From the NCBI RefSeq assembly GCF_009604425.1, contig NZ_WEGI01000005.1, positions 62,001 to 126,000 on the forward strand: 64,000 nucleotides of DNA, written 5' to 3'. Shown piece after piece: positions 41,826 through 50,029 of this stretch. The stretch comes from Nocardia aurantia (lineage in GTDB: Bacteria; Actinomycetota; Actinomycetes; Mycobacteriales; Mycobacteriaceae). The notes under the pieces are model-generated. The model did no database searches. It was given only the letters and a program-made list of their open reading frames with translations, and was not told the origin of the DNA. A program made the position numbers and the translations under genes. Every line of letters starts with the position of its first letter. Within the stretch, counting starts at the first letter, position 1.

Positions 41826-44027
41826 ATGGACGGTATGACCACCCGGAATCTGCTCCGCACCTGCCCGCTGTGCGAGGCCGTGTGCGGGCTCGAAGTCACC
41901 CTCGACACCGAGGATCATGTCGTCGGCGTCCGCGGCGATCGGCAGGACCCCTTCAGCCGGGGTTTCCTCTGTCCCAAGGGCGCGAGCCTCGGACATCTCG
42001 ACGAGGATCCCGACCGGCTCACCGAGCCGATGATCCGCGACCGCGCCACCGATACCTGGCGTACCGCCTCCTGGACGGAGGCCTTCGATCTCATCGCCGC
42101 CCGCGGGCCGGCGCTGACCGCCGCGCACGGCAGCCAGTCCGCCGCGTTGTACTTCGGTAATCCGAACGCGCACACCGTGGCCGGCGCTCTCTATCTCCCG
42201 GCACTGCTCCGGGCGCTGGGCACCCGTCATCTCTTCTCGGCCAGTACCGCCGACCAGATGCCCAAGCAGGTCGCCAGCGGTCTCATGTTCGGCGATCCGC
42301 TCAGCGTGCCGGTCCCCGATCTGGACCGCACCGACTACCTGCTGATGCTCGGGGCCAATCCGCTGGAATCGAACGGATCGCTGTGCACGGCACCGGATTA
42401 TCCGGGCCGGATCAAGGCGCTGCGGCAGCGCGGCGGGCGGTTCGTGGTGGTCGATCCGCGCCGCACCCGCACGGCCAAGCAGGCCGACGAGCACGTCTTC
42501 GTGCGGCCGGGCAGCGATGCCTATCTGTTGTTCGGGATCGTGCACACCCTGTTCGCCGAGGAGCTCACCGCGGTCCGGGTCGAGGTCAGCGGCCTGGACG
42601 AGATCCGTGCCGCCGCAGCGCCGTTCACGCCCGAGGTGGTGTCCGGGCGCACCGGCGTCCCGGCCGCGACCGTGGTCCGGCTGGCCCGGGAGCTGGCGGC
42701 CGCGCCCACGGCGGCCGTCTACGCGCGCATCGGCACCTGCACCGCCGAATTCGGCACCATCACGCAGTGGCTGGTGGATGTCGTCAACGTGCTGACCGGC
42801 AATCTCGACTCCCCCGGCGGCGCGATGTGGGCCACACCGGCCACGCTCGGCATCGTGCGCAGCCGGCCGTTCCGGCTCGGCCGCTGGACCAGCCGGGTCC
42901 GGGAACTGCCCGAGGCCATGGGCGAATTCCCGGTCGCGACCCTGGCCGACGAGATCGAGACCTCCGGCGAGGGGCAGATCCGGATGCTGGTCACGGTCGC
43001 CGGAAACCCGGTGCTGTCCGCGCCCAACGGCGCCCGGCTCGACCGCGTGCTGCCCGGCCTCGACTTCATGGTGAGCGTCGACCGCTACCTCAACGAGACC
43101 ACCCGGCACGCCGATGTCATCCTGCCGCCGCCGCGCACCCTGCAATCGCCGCACTACGACTTCGCGCTGCTGGCGTTCGCGGTGCACAACTATGCCCGGT
43201 ACTCGCGACCGCTGGTCCCGCTGGACGACCGGCCCTCGGAGTCGGAGGTGCTGGCCCGGCTGGCGCTGGCATTGGCCGGGCAGCAGCCGGAGCCCGGCCG
43301 CAGCGCAATGGACTCGGTCGACGAACTGGTCATCGCGGGCATGCTGCACAAGGCCGGGATGCCGGAGCGGCGCGGTGATCTGCTCGGCGAGAACACCATC
43401 GAACAGCGGCTGGATCTGATGCTGCGCCTCGGGGCATACGGCGAATGGAATTCGGCCGCACTGCCCACACCGTACGGCCCGCTGAATCTGCAAGTGCTGC
43501 TGGACAATCCACACGGGATCGACCTGGGCCCGCTACGGCCGCGGCTGCCCGAGGTGCTACGGACCGCCTCCCGCACGGTCGATCTGGCCCCCGAGCCGCT
43601 GCTCGCCGATGTGGCCCGGCTCACGGGCCGGCTCAGCGACGCCGCACCCGATGTCGTGCTGATCGGCCGCCGTCAGTTGCGGTCCAACAACAGCTGGATG
43701 CACAACGTACCGACCCTGGTCGGCGGGTCGAACCGGTGCACCCTGCACGTCCATCCGGACGATATGAGCCGGCTCGGGCTGAGCGAGCGCGCGGTGGTGA
43801 AATCCGCGGCCGGTGCCCTCACGGTGGCGGTCGAGCCGAACGGCGACATCATGCCCGGGGTGGTCAGCCTGCCGCACGGCTGGGGCCACGCGGATACCGC
43901 GAGCCAGTCGGTGGCGAGCGCGCACGCGGGGGTGAACGCCAACGTGCTGACCGACGACTCCGTGATCGATGTACCGTCCGGGAACGCCGTGTTCAACGGG
44001 GTTCCCGTCACCCTGACCCCGGCCTGA
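41826..44027 (+). CDS. Molybdopterin oxidoreductase (formate dehydrogenase / nitrate reductase-like)
   Basis: A 733-residue Mo-bis-MGD enzyme of the DMSO reductase family. The N-terminal 4Fe-4S motif is CPLCEAVCGL with the fourth Cys in GFLCPKG. The following domains carry LYFGNPNAHTVAGALY, LMLGANPLESNG, VVVDPRRTRTAKQADEHVFVRPGSD and the C-terminal MGD-binding PHGWGHADT. It is cytoplasmic, with no Tat signal. No electron-transfer subunit or Mo-cofactor gene is adjacent. The ATG at 41826 is favoured because AAGGG lies 5 bases before it; ATGs at 41823 and 41835 are close alternatives. The substrate cannot be told. Confidence 0.9.
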   Translation: MDGMTTRNLLRTCPLCEAVCGLEVTLDTEDHVVGVRGDRQDPFSRGFLCPKGASLGHLDEDPDRLTEPMIRDRATDTWRTASWTEAFDLIAARGPALTAAHGSQSAALYFGNPNAHTVAGALYLPALLRALGTRHLFSASTADQMPKQVASGLMFGDPLSVPVPDLDRTDYLLMLGANPLESNGSLCTAPDYPGRIKALRQRGGRFVVVDPRRTRTAKQADEHVFVRPGSDAYLLFGIVHTLFAEELTAVRVEVSGLDEIRAAAAPFTPEVVSGRTGVPAATVVRLARELAAAPTAAVYARIGTCTAEFGTITQWLVDVVNVLTGNLDSPGGAMWATPATLGIVRSRPFRLGRWTSRVRELPEAMGEFPVATLADEIETSGEGQIRMLVTVAGNPVLSAPNGARLDRVLPGLDFMVSVDRYLNETTRHADVILPPPRTLQSPHYDFALLAFAVHNYARYSRPLVPLDDRPSESEVLARLALALAGQQPEPGRSAMDSVDELVIAGMLHKAGMPERRGDLLGENTIEQRLDLMLRLGAYGEWNSAALPTPYGPLNLQVLLDNPHGIDLGPLRPRLPEVLRTASRTVDLAPEPLLADVARLTGRLSDAAPDVVLIGRRQLRSNNSWMHNVPTLVGGSNRCTLHVHPDDMSRLGLSERAVVKSAAGALTVAVEPNGDIMPGVVSLPHGWGHADTASQSVASAHAGVNANVLTDDSVIDVPSGNAVFNGVPVTLTPA

Positions 44028-44098
44028 GCCGACCGCGGTGGTCTCAGCCCGGTCCGTCCCGGCCGGGCCGGTTCGGTCGGGTTCGCACCCGGCCGGGT

Positions 44099-44548
44099 TC
44101 AGCGCAGTTTGAAGATCACCGCGCGCTGCACCACGAAGTTGATCACGGTGGCGGTGCCCTGCGCGATCACGAATGCCAGCGGCTTCCGCCACCAGTGGTC
44201 GTCCAGCGTGACGTACAGGATCTGGTTGATCCCCACCTGCACGGCGAAGGTCACCGCATAGAGCGCGACGACCGCCAAGAATCGCTTGCGGCTGGGCTCG
44301 GCCTGGAATGTCCAGCGCCGATTGATCAGATACGCCGTTGTCGTGCCGGCGACGAAGCTGATCGACTTGGCCACCGCCACCGGCAGCCCGGCGATCCCCA
44401 GCAGGATGTACAGGCCGAAGTCGATGATCGCGGAGAATCCGCCGGACAGGACGAACCGCACGATCTGGGTCTTCAGATCGACGGCGGCCTGCTGCTCGGC
44501 GACCACGGGCAGGTCGACCGGAAGAGGGACATGGGGCTCCGCGCTCAC
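44099..44548 (-). CDS. GtrA family protein, Rv3789-like
   Basis: A 149-residue membrane protein with four helices: FVLSGGFSAIIDFGLYILL, SISFVAGTTTAYLINRRWTF, VVALYAVTFAVQVGINQILY and VIAQGTATVINFVVQRAVIF. It is the likely counterpart of M. tuberculosis Rv3789, which sits beside dprE1 and has been linked to decaprenyl-P-arabinose use and to AftA. Here it is divergent from dprE1, not co-directional. The GTG at 44548 lies 7 bases after a minus-strand TACCCT -10 element, so it is probably leaderless. Confidence 0.88.
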   Translation of the reverse strand: MSAEPHVPLPVDLPVVAEQQAAVDLKTQIVRFVLSGGFSAIIDFGLYILLGIAGLPVAVAKSISFVAGTTTAYLINRRWTFQAEPSRKRFLAVVALYAVTFAVQVGINQILYVTLDDHWWRKPLAFVIAQGTATVINFVVQRAVIFKLR

Positions 44549-44791
44549 CTGGATGAGGGTAGCGGGACCGGCCGATCGCCACGAACCGTGTCCGGAACGA
44601 GGGGTGCGGTGGCGCCGCCCTACTGTCCGTAACGATCTCGGGCCGGCCCGCCGATCGCATCATCGGATCGGCCGCCGCGGAGGTGGCGCGGGGACCGGTT
44701 GACGGCCCTGAACTGTGACGTCGGTCCCGAACCGGGGTGACGTAGACGACACCCGGCCCTTTGTCGGGTCATGCCTGTAGCCTCTATCCCG

Positions 44792-46249
44792 ATGTCCACG
44801 AATGCTCAGACCTCCACGGCGGTGGCCTCGGCCGAGACCACGACGGGTACCGACGCGTACTCGCTGCCGACGCGTACGCGGCGGCTCACGGGATGGGGTC
44901 GTACCGCGCCGACCTCCGCCGAAGTGCTCTCCACCAGCGATCCGGAGCTGATCGCGAAGGCCGTTGCCCTCGTCGCGGAGGAGAACGAGTCGAAGCCGGC
45001 CCATCTGCGCCGCGGTGTCATCGCGCGCGGCCTGGCCCGCTCCTACGGAGACAACGCTCAGAACGCCGGCGGCCTCGTCGTCGACATGACCGCGATGAGC
45101 CGCATCCACCGCATCGACCGCGATACCCACCTGGTCGACGTGGACGCGGGCGTCAACCTCGACCAGCTCATGCGGGCCGCGCTGCCGTTCGGCCTGTGGG
45201 TTCCGGTGCTGCCGGGCACCCGGCAGGTCACCGTCGGCGGCGCCATCGGCTCCGACATCCACGGCAAGAACCACCACAGCGCCGGCAGTTTCGGCAACCA
45301 TGTGCGCTCCATGGATCTGCTGACCGCCGATGGGCAGATCCAGCACATCTCCCCCAAGCGCAACGCGAAGCTGTTCTGGGCGACCATCGGCGGCTGCGGC
45401 CTGACCGGCATCATCCTGCGGGCGACGATCGAGATGACGCCGACAGAGTCCGCGTACTTCATCGCCGACGGCGACGTCACCGCCGATCTGGACGAGACGG
45501 TCGCCTTCCACAGCGACGGCTCCGAGGATCGCTACGCGTACAGCTCGGCCTGGTTCGACGCCATCAGCCCCGAGCCGAAACTGGGCCGGGCCGCGATCTC
45601 CCGGGGCAACCTGGCCACACTGGACCAGCTGCCGCCGAAGCTGCGCAAGGATCCGCTGCGCTTCAACGGCAAGACCTTCTTCACGGTGCCGGACATCTTC
45701 CCGAACGGGCTGGCCAACAAGTACACGTTCACGCCGATCGGTGAACTCTGGTACCGCAAGTCGGGCACCTATCGGGGCAAGGTGCAGAGCCTGACGCAGT
45801 TCTATCACCCGCTCGACATGATGGGTGAGTGGAACCGCGCCTACGGCTCGCACGGCTTCCTGCAGTACCAGTTCGTGGTGCCGCCCGAGGCGGTCGAGGA
45901 GTTCAAGAACATCATCCGCGACATCCAGCGGTCCGGGTTCTACTCGTTTCTCAACGTGTTCAAGCTGTTCGGGCCGGGCAACCAGGCCCCGCTGAGCTTC
46001 CCCATGCCGGGCTGGAACGTGTGCGTCGATTTCCCGATCACGGCCGGGCTCAACGACTTCGTGACCGAACTCGACCGCCGGGTCCTGGAATTCGGCGGCC
46101 GGCTCTACACGGCGAAGGATTCCCGCACCTCCGCGGAGACCTTCCATCAGATGTATCCCCGGATCGACGAGTGGATCAAGGTCCGCCGCAGCGTCGATCC
46201 GCACGGTGTGTTCATGTCCGATATGGCGAGAAGGCTGGAGCTGCAGTGA
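44792..46249 (+). CDS. dprE1: Decaprenylphospho-beta-D-ribofuranose 2-oxidase
   Basis: A 485-residue FAD enzyme that oxidises decaprenyl-P-ribose to the 2-keto form, the first half of the epimerisation to decaprenyl-P-arabinose. The FAD domain has [20 protein letters not shown] and [21 protein letters not shown]. The active-site Cys that benzothiazinones attack in M. tuberculosis (C387) is present at about C411 in GWNVCVDFP. The ATG at 44792 lies 8 bases after TAGCCT (44778-44783), which suggests a leaderless start. The ATG at 44771 would lie upstream of that -10. dprE2 follows after 16 bases. Confidence 0.96.
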   Translation: MSTNAQTSTAVASAETTTGTDAYSLPTRTRRLTGWGRTAPTSAEVLSTSDPELIAKAVALVAEENESKPAHLRRGVIARGLARSYGDNAQNAGGLVVDMTAMSRIHRIDRDTHLVDVDAGVNLDQLMRAALPFGLWVPVLPGTRQVTVGGAIGSDIHGKNHHSAGSFGNHVRSMDLLTADGQIQHISPKRNAKLFWATIGGCGLTGIILRATIEMTPTESAYFIADGDVTADLDETVAFHSDGSEDRYAYSSAWFDAISPEPKLGRAAISRGNLATLDQLPPKLRKDPLRFNGKTFFTVPDIFPNGLANKYTFTPIGELWYRKSGTYRGKVQSLTQFYHPLDMMGEWNRAYGSHGFLQYQFVVPPEAVEEFKNIIRDIQRSGFYSFLNVFKLFGPGNQAPLSFPMPGWNVCVDFPITAGLNDFVTELDRRVLEFGGRLYTAKDSRTSAETFHQMYPRIDEWIKVRRSVDPHGVFMSDMARRLELQ

Positions 46250-46265
46250 GCGGTGAGATCAGCAA

Positions 46266-47027
46266 ATGATCAACGCAGTGGGTAATCCGCAGGCGATTCT
46301 GTTGCTGGGCGGTACCTCGGAGATCGGTCTGGCGATCGTCGGCGAGTACCTGAAGAAGGGTCCGGCTCGCGTGATCCTCGCCGCCCTGCCGAACGATCCG
46401 CTGCGCGCGGACGCGGTGGCGCAGGTCGAGGCCGCGGGCGCCGCGTCGGTCGAACTCGTCGACTTCGACGCGCTGGACACCGGCAGCCATCCCAAGGTGA
46501 TCGAGGCCGCGTGGGCCGAGAGCGATGTCGACGTGGCGATCGTCGCGTTCGGTATCGACGGCGACGGCGAGGTCTTCTGGCAGGACCAGCGCAAGGCCGT
46601 CATGATGGCCGAGATCAACTACACCGCCGCGGTGTCGGTCGGCGTGCTGCTCGCCGAGAAGATGAAGGCGCAGGGCTACGGCCGCATCCTGGCGATGTCC
46701 TCGGTCGCCGGCGAGCGGGTGCGCCGCTTCAACTTCGTGTACGGCTCGACGAAGGCCGGCCTCGACGGCTTCTACCTCGGCCTCGGCGAGGCGCTGCGGT
46801 CCTTCGGCCCCCGGGTGCTGGTCATCCGTCCCGGCCAGGTACGCACCAAGCTGTCGGCGCACGTCAAGGAGAACGCGCTGACGGTCGACAAGCACGAGGT
46901 GGCGGCCGAGGCCGTCGCCGCTGCCGAGAAGGGCCGCGAGGTCATCTGGGTGCCCGGCACCTTCCGCTACGTGATGATGATCCTCCGCCACATCCCGCGG
47001 CCGATCTTCCGCAAGCTGCCGATCTGA
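46266..47027 (+). CDS. dprE2: Decaprenylphospho-beta-D-erythro-pentofuranosid-2-ulose 2-reductase
   Basis: A 253-residue SDR that reduces the DprE1 product to decaprenyl-P-arabinose, the only known donor for arabinan. The cofactor motif is [14 protein letters not shown], followed by [13 protein letters not shown], the Ser strand [14 protein letters not shown] and the active-site [19 protein letters not shown]. The C-terminal helix [13 protein letters not shown] is typical. It is translated 16 bases after dprE1 in a two-gene operon. Confidence 0.96.
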   Translation: MINAVGNPQAILLLGGTSEIGLAIVGEYLKKGPARVILAALPNDPLRADAVAQVEAAGAASVELVDFDALDTGSHPKVIEAAWAESDVDVAIVAFGIDGDGEVFWQDQRKAVMMAEINYTAAVSVGVLLAEKMKAQGYGRILAMSSVAGERVRRFNFVYGSTKAGLDGFYLGLGEALRSFGPRVLVIRPGQVRTKLSAHVKENALTVDKHEVAAEAVAAAEKGREVIWVPGTFRYVMMILRHIPRPIFRKLPI

Positions 47028-47152
47028 CGCGATCCCGGCGACGGCGGCCGTCAGCCGCCGTACGGCCGGCACGGCGTCCCCCCGTCGACCGGGCGGCAGG
47101 GATGCCCATCTGATTCGGTCGCGGGCCGACTCTGCGTCACCGGCTCGCGGGC

Positions 47153-47240
47153 CTTCCGGCGTCGCCGGAGGTGGCCCATCCGACGTCGCGGGTGGTGCCC
47201 CTTCCGACGTCGGAGGCGGTGCCCTTCCGGCGTATTCGCG
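47153..47240. repeat. Imperfect tandem repeats of about 25 bases upstream of aftA
   Basis: Three to four units share TTCCG(G/A)CGTCG...GG(T/C)GG(T/C)GCCC. They lie in the 512-base stretch between dprE2 and aftA, which otherwise holds only Arg-rich, unbelievable frames, two DnaA boxes and a TAGGCT -10-like element at 47488-47493. Confidence 0.6.
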
Positions 47241-47399
47241 TGGCGTCGCAGGCTGTCCGCAGTTCTGATACGCCCGGCAGCGACGGGTGCCTCCGAAGTC
47301 GGGTTGCCTGTGTCGGGCGCTCGCGCCAGGGCCTGGTCCGGTACATCGCGGAGAAGTCCGCACCGGATCCGCCGTGGTCCGGACACGGAACGGGTCCGG

Positions 47400-47426
47400 T
47401 TGTCCACAGGCGGCCGGTTGTCCACA
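47400..47426 (+). other. Two perfect TTGTCCACA DnaA boxes upstream of aftA
   Basis: TTGTCCACA occurs at 47400-47408 and again at 47418-47426, same orientation, 18 bases apart. This 9-mer is the actinobacterial DnaA-box consensus. They lie 110-140 bases before the aftA start. Confidence 0.6.
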
Positions 47427-47539
47427 GCCGGGTTCCGCGGCCGCGGTGACCGGCGTGCACGGACCGTGCGGGATTCGCGGCTACTTGTAGGCTGACGCAC
47501 GGCCCGGGTCCACAGGCTATGGAGAGGTGCGGAGGCGGC

Positions 47540-49702
47540 GTGCGAGAACTAGTCCGGCAGGTCGGCGCGGGACTCGGTGAGGCGGTGCTCGCGATCGTGG
47601 TCGCGGCGGTCGTCGCGGCCGTCGGGCTCGAGGCGTTCTCGATCGTGCACTGGCCGGCGTTCAACTCCTCCAACGTGACCCGGTCGATCACCACGGTCGG
47701 TCAGGTCGTGACGATCGCGCTGCTGGTCGTGGCCGTCACGCTGATCCGGTTGCGCCGGGCCCGGCGATTCGCCGAAGTGCTGACCTGGGTGGGCATTTCG
47801 GGCTTCGTCACGGTCACGCTGGGAATGCCGCTGGCGGCCACCAAGCTGTATCTGCTGGGTATCTCGGTGGATCAGGAGTTCCGGACCGAATACCTGACCC
47901 GGCTCACGGATACCGCGGCGCTGCACGACATGACCTACACCGGACTGCCCCCGTTCTATCCGGCGGGCTGGTTCTGGGTCGGCGGCCGGGTGGCGAACCT
48001 GCTGGGTGTCGCGGGCTGGGAAGCGTTCAAGCCCTGGGCGATCATGTCGCTGGCGATCGCCTCGGTACTCGCATATGTGCTGTGGTCCAAGCTGATTCGG
48101 GCCGATTGGGCGGTCGCCGTCGCGGCGGTGACCACGGTCGTCATGGTCGCGTACGCGTCGCCGGAGGCGTACAGCGCCGTCCTGGTGATCCTGTTCGCAC
48201 CCGCCATGGTGCTGGCCTGGGGAGCGCTGTACCGCCCCGAACTCGTGCGCGACGCTTCGTCGGCGACGGTCGGACGGAGTCCCGCTGTCCCCGAAACCGG
48301 CTCTGGCTCCGCCGAAGTCGACGCTGCCGATCGCGAGCAGGCCATCGATCCCCGGCGGTCCGGCATCACGACACGGGAAGCCGGTGCGGCTGATCGGCAC
48401 ACCGATACCCTGCGTGATCAGCAAACCGGCGGCTCCTCCGCGGACAACCTGGCGGCAGAGCGCGACGACATCCGGCCGCCGGCCCGTGGCGGCTCGGCAG
48501 GTGATCCGGCCGCCACGGCCGGGGGCTGGGGGGCAGTGCTGGGAACCGGCCTGTTCCTGGGTGTTTCGGCGATGTCCTACAGCCTGTTCTTCGTGGTGGC
48601 GGTATTCGCCGTTGTGCTGATGGCGCTCCTGGCCTGGCTGTCGCTGTGGTGGCAGCGGCGGACGAGTCCGTGGCGGCTGTTGTGGCCCATCCTGATTCGG
48701 CTGATCGGTATGGGCGTGCTCGCCGGGGTGCTGGCGCTCTTGGTCTGGGCGCCTTACCTGGGCAAGGCGCTGACCGGCGGCCGGGCGTTGTCGAATACCG
48801 CGTTCCACTATCTGCCGGAATCGGGGTCGCGGCTGCCGCTGCCGATGTTCGAGTTCTCGCTGCTGGGCGCGCTGTGCCTGGTCGGCACGATCTGGCTGGT
48901 ACTGCGGTCGGGCGGGTCGCGGCGGGCGCAGGCGCTGGGGATCGCGGTGGTCGCGATCTATCTGTGGTCACTGCTGTCGATGGCCGTCACCGTAGGCGGC
49001 ACCACGCTGCTGTCGTTCCGGCTGGAGCCGATCCTGCAGGTGCTGCTCGCGGCGGCGGGGGTGTTCGGACTCGTGGAGGGGGGCCGGGCTGTCTACCAGG
49101 CGCTGAACGAGCCGCAGCGGTTCCGGGCGGTGGCCGTGGTGGTGTCCGTGCTGGCGGCGCTGGCCTTCGCCCAGCACATCCCGGACATCCTGAGCAACGA
49201 GATCACCACCGCTTACACCGATACCGACGGCAACGGCGAACGGGCCGACAAGCGCAGCCCCTCCGCGGTGTCGTGGTACCGGGAGGTCGACAAGACCCTG
49301 CTCGCCGATACCGGCCGGCCGCGGAACCAGACCGTGGTGCTCACGGCCGACACCAGTTTCCTGGCCTACTATCCGTACTTCGGTTTCCAGGCGCTCACCT
49401 CGCACTACGCCAATCCGCTGGCCGATTTCTCCGGTCGTGCGAAGGAGATCGGGCGCTGGAGTTCGCTGAAGACGCCCGCGGAACTGCTCGACGCACTCGC
49501 CGTCAGCCCCTGGCGAGCGCCGGACGCGTTCGTCTTCCGTACCAGCGGGGACAACTACACCCTGCGACTGTCCGAGGACGTCTACCCGAACGATCCCAAC
49601 GTGCGGCGCTATACGGTCACCTTCCCGAAGACCCTGTTCGACGACCCGCGTTTCCACAGCACGGCCGTCGGCCCGTTCACCGTGATCACCGTCCGGCACT
49701 GA
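47540..49702 (+). CDS. aftA: Galactan 5-O-arabinofuranosyltransferase AftA
   Basis: A 720-residue GT-C membrane enzyme, homologue of Rv3792, that primes the galactan with the first arabinose from decaprenyl-P-arabinose. About eleven helices come first. The outer loop has LGISVDQEFRTEYLTRLTDT with an Asp-Glu region, and LHDMTYTGLPPFYPAGWFWVGGR follows. A soluble C-terminal domain ends PFTVITVRH. A polar insertion of about 90 residues (from RDASSATVGRSP to AATAGG) sits in a loop and makes it longer than the M. tuberculosis protein. The GTG at 47540 has GGAGG 5 bases upstream; the ATG at 47519 is the alternative. Confidence 0.93.
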   Translation: MRELVRQVGAGLGEAVLAIVVAAVVAAVGLEAFSIVHWPAFNSSNVTRSITTVGQVVTIALLVVAVTLIRLRRARRFAEVLTWVGISGFVTVTLGMPLAATKLYLLGISVDQEFRTEYLTRLTDTAALHDMTYTGLPPFYPAGWFWVGGRVANLLGVAGWEAFKPWAIMSLAIASVLAYVLWSKLIRADWAVAVAAVTTVVMVAYASPEAYSAVLVILFAPAMVLAWGALYRPELVRDASSATVGRSPAVPETGSGSAEVDAADREQAIDPRRSGITTREAGAADRHTDTLRDQQTGGSSADNLAAERDDIRPPARGGSAGDPAATAGGWGAVLGTGLFLGVSAMSYSLFFVVAVFAVVLMALLAWLSLWWQRRTSPWRLLWPILIRLIGMGVLAGVLALLVWAPYLGKALTGGRALSNTAFHYLPESGSRLPLPMFEFSLLGALCLVGTIWLVLRSGGSRRAQALGIAVVAIYLWSLLSMAVTVGGTTLLSFRLEPILQVLLAAAGVFGLVEGGRAVYQALNEPQRFRAVAVVVSVLAALAFAQHIPDILSNEITTAYTDTDGNGERADKRSPSAVSWYREVDKTLLADTGRPRNQTVVLTADTSFLAYYPYFGFQALTSHYANPLADFSGRAKEIGRWSSLKTPAELLDALAVSPWRAPDAFVFRTSGDNYTLRLSEDVYPNDPNVRRYTVTFPKTLFDDPRFHSTAVGPFTVITVRH

Positions 49703-49844
49703 ATCCGCATCGGTGCCGTTCCGGCCCGAGTCGATCCGCGGGGCGACATTGTCCCGGTGGCACCACTGCCGCGATCAGGCCGGTGTGATGCTCAGCGCGA
49801 TCCACAGTGACCGGGACAACAGTTGTCCATGGACGGGCCCTGAC

Positions 49845-49904
49845 TGTGCACAAGTCTGTGGACTACCGCACATTCCTGTGGATAAGTCGCGTTTCTGTGG
49901 ATAA
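49845..49904. other. Cluster of DnaA boxes upstream of the first emb gene
   Basis: TGTGGATAA, the complement of the consensus TTATCCACA, occurs perfectly at 49877-49885 and 49896-49904. TGTGGACTA (8 of 9) is at 49857-49865 and the palindromic TGTGCACAA (8 of 9) at 49845-49853. The last three boxes point the same way and are 19-20 bases apart. A weaker TTGTCCATG lies at 49823. The 327-base gap between aftA and the emb gene holds nothing else besides the emb -10 (50016-50021). Confidence 0.6.
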
Positions 49905-50029
49905 CTCGCGCCTGCGCTGCCACTCGCGGCGGCTGGGCGACCTGTTCATTCGATTGCGTGCCCGGTCTCCCGGCTCGGATGGTGGATGCCGGCAGATTCC
50001 GCGATCGCTTATGGCTAGCATCGTGCTTC

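Noticed and set aside
41451..43514. A 687-codon minus-strand frame opposite the molybdopterin oxidoreductase
   Set aside because: Composition is typical of antisense high-GC sequence, and the other strand has full Fe-S and MGD motifs.
47040..47500. Arg-rich open frames between dprE2 and aftA on both strands
   Set aside because: They arise from the repeat tract, lack start signals and show no domain.
49799..49910. Possible chromosomal or plasmid replication origin
   Set aside because: DnaA boxes are present but there is no AT-rich unwinding region and no dnaA, dnaN, parAB or rep gene nearby. A regulatory or titration site fits better.
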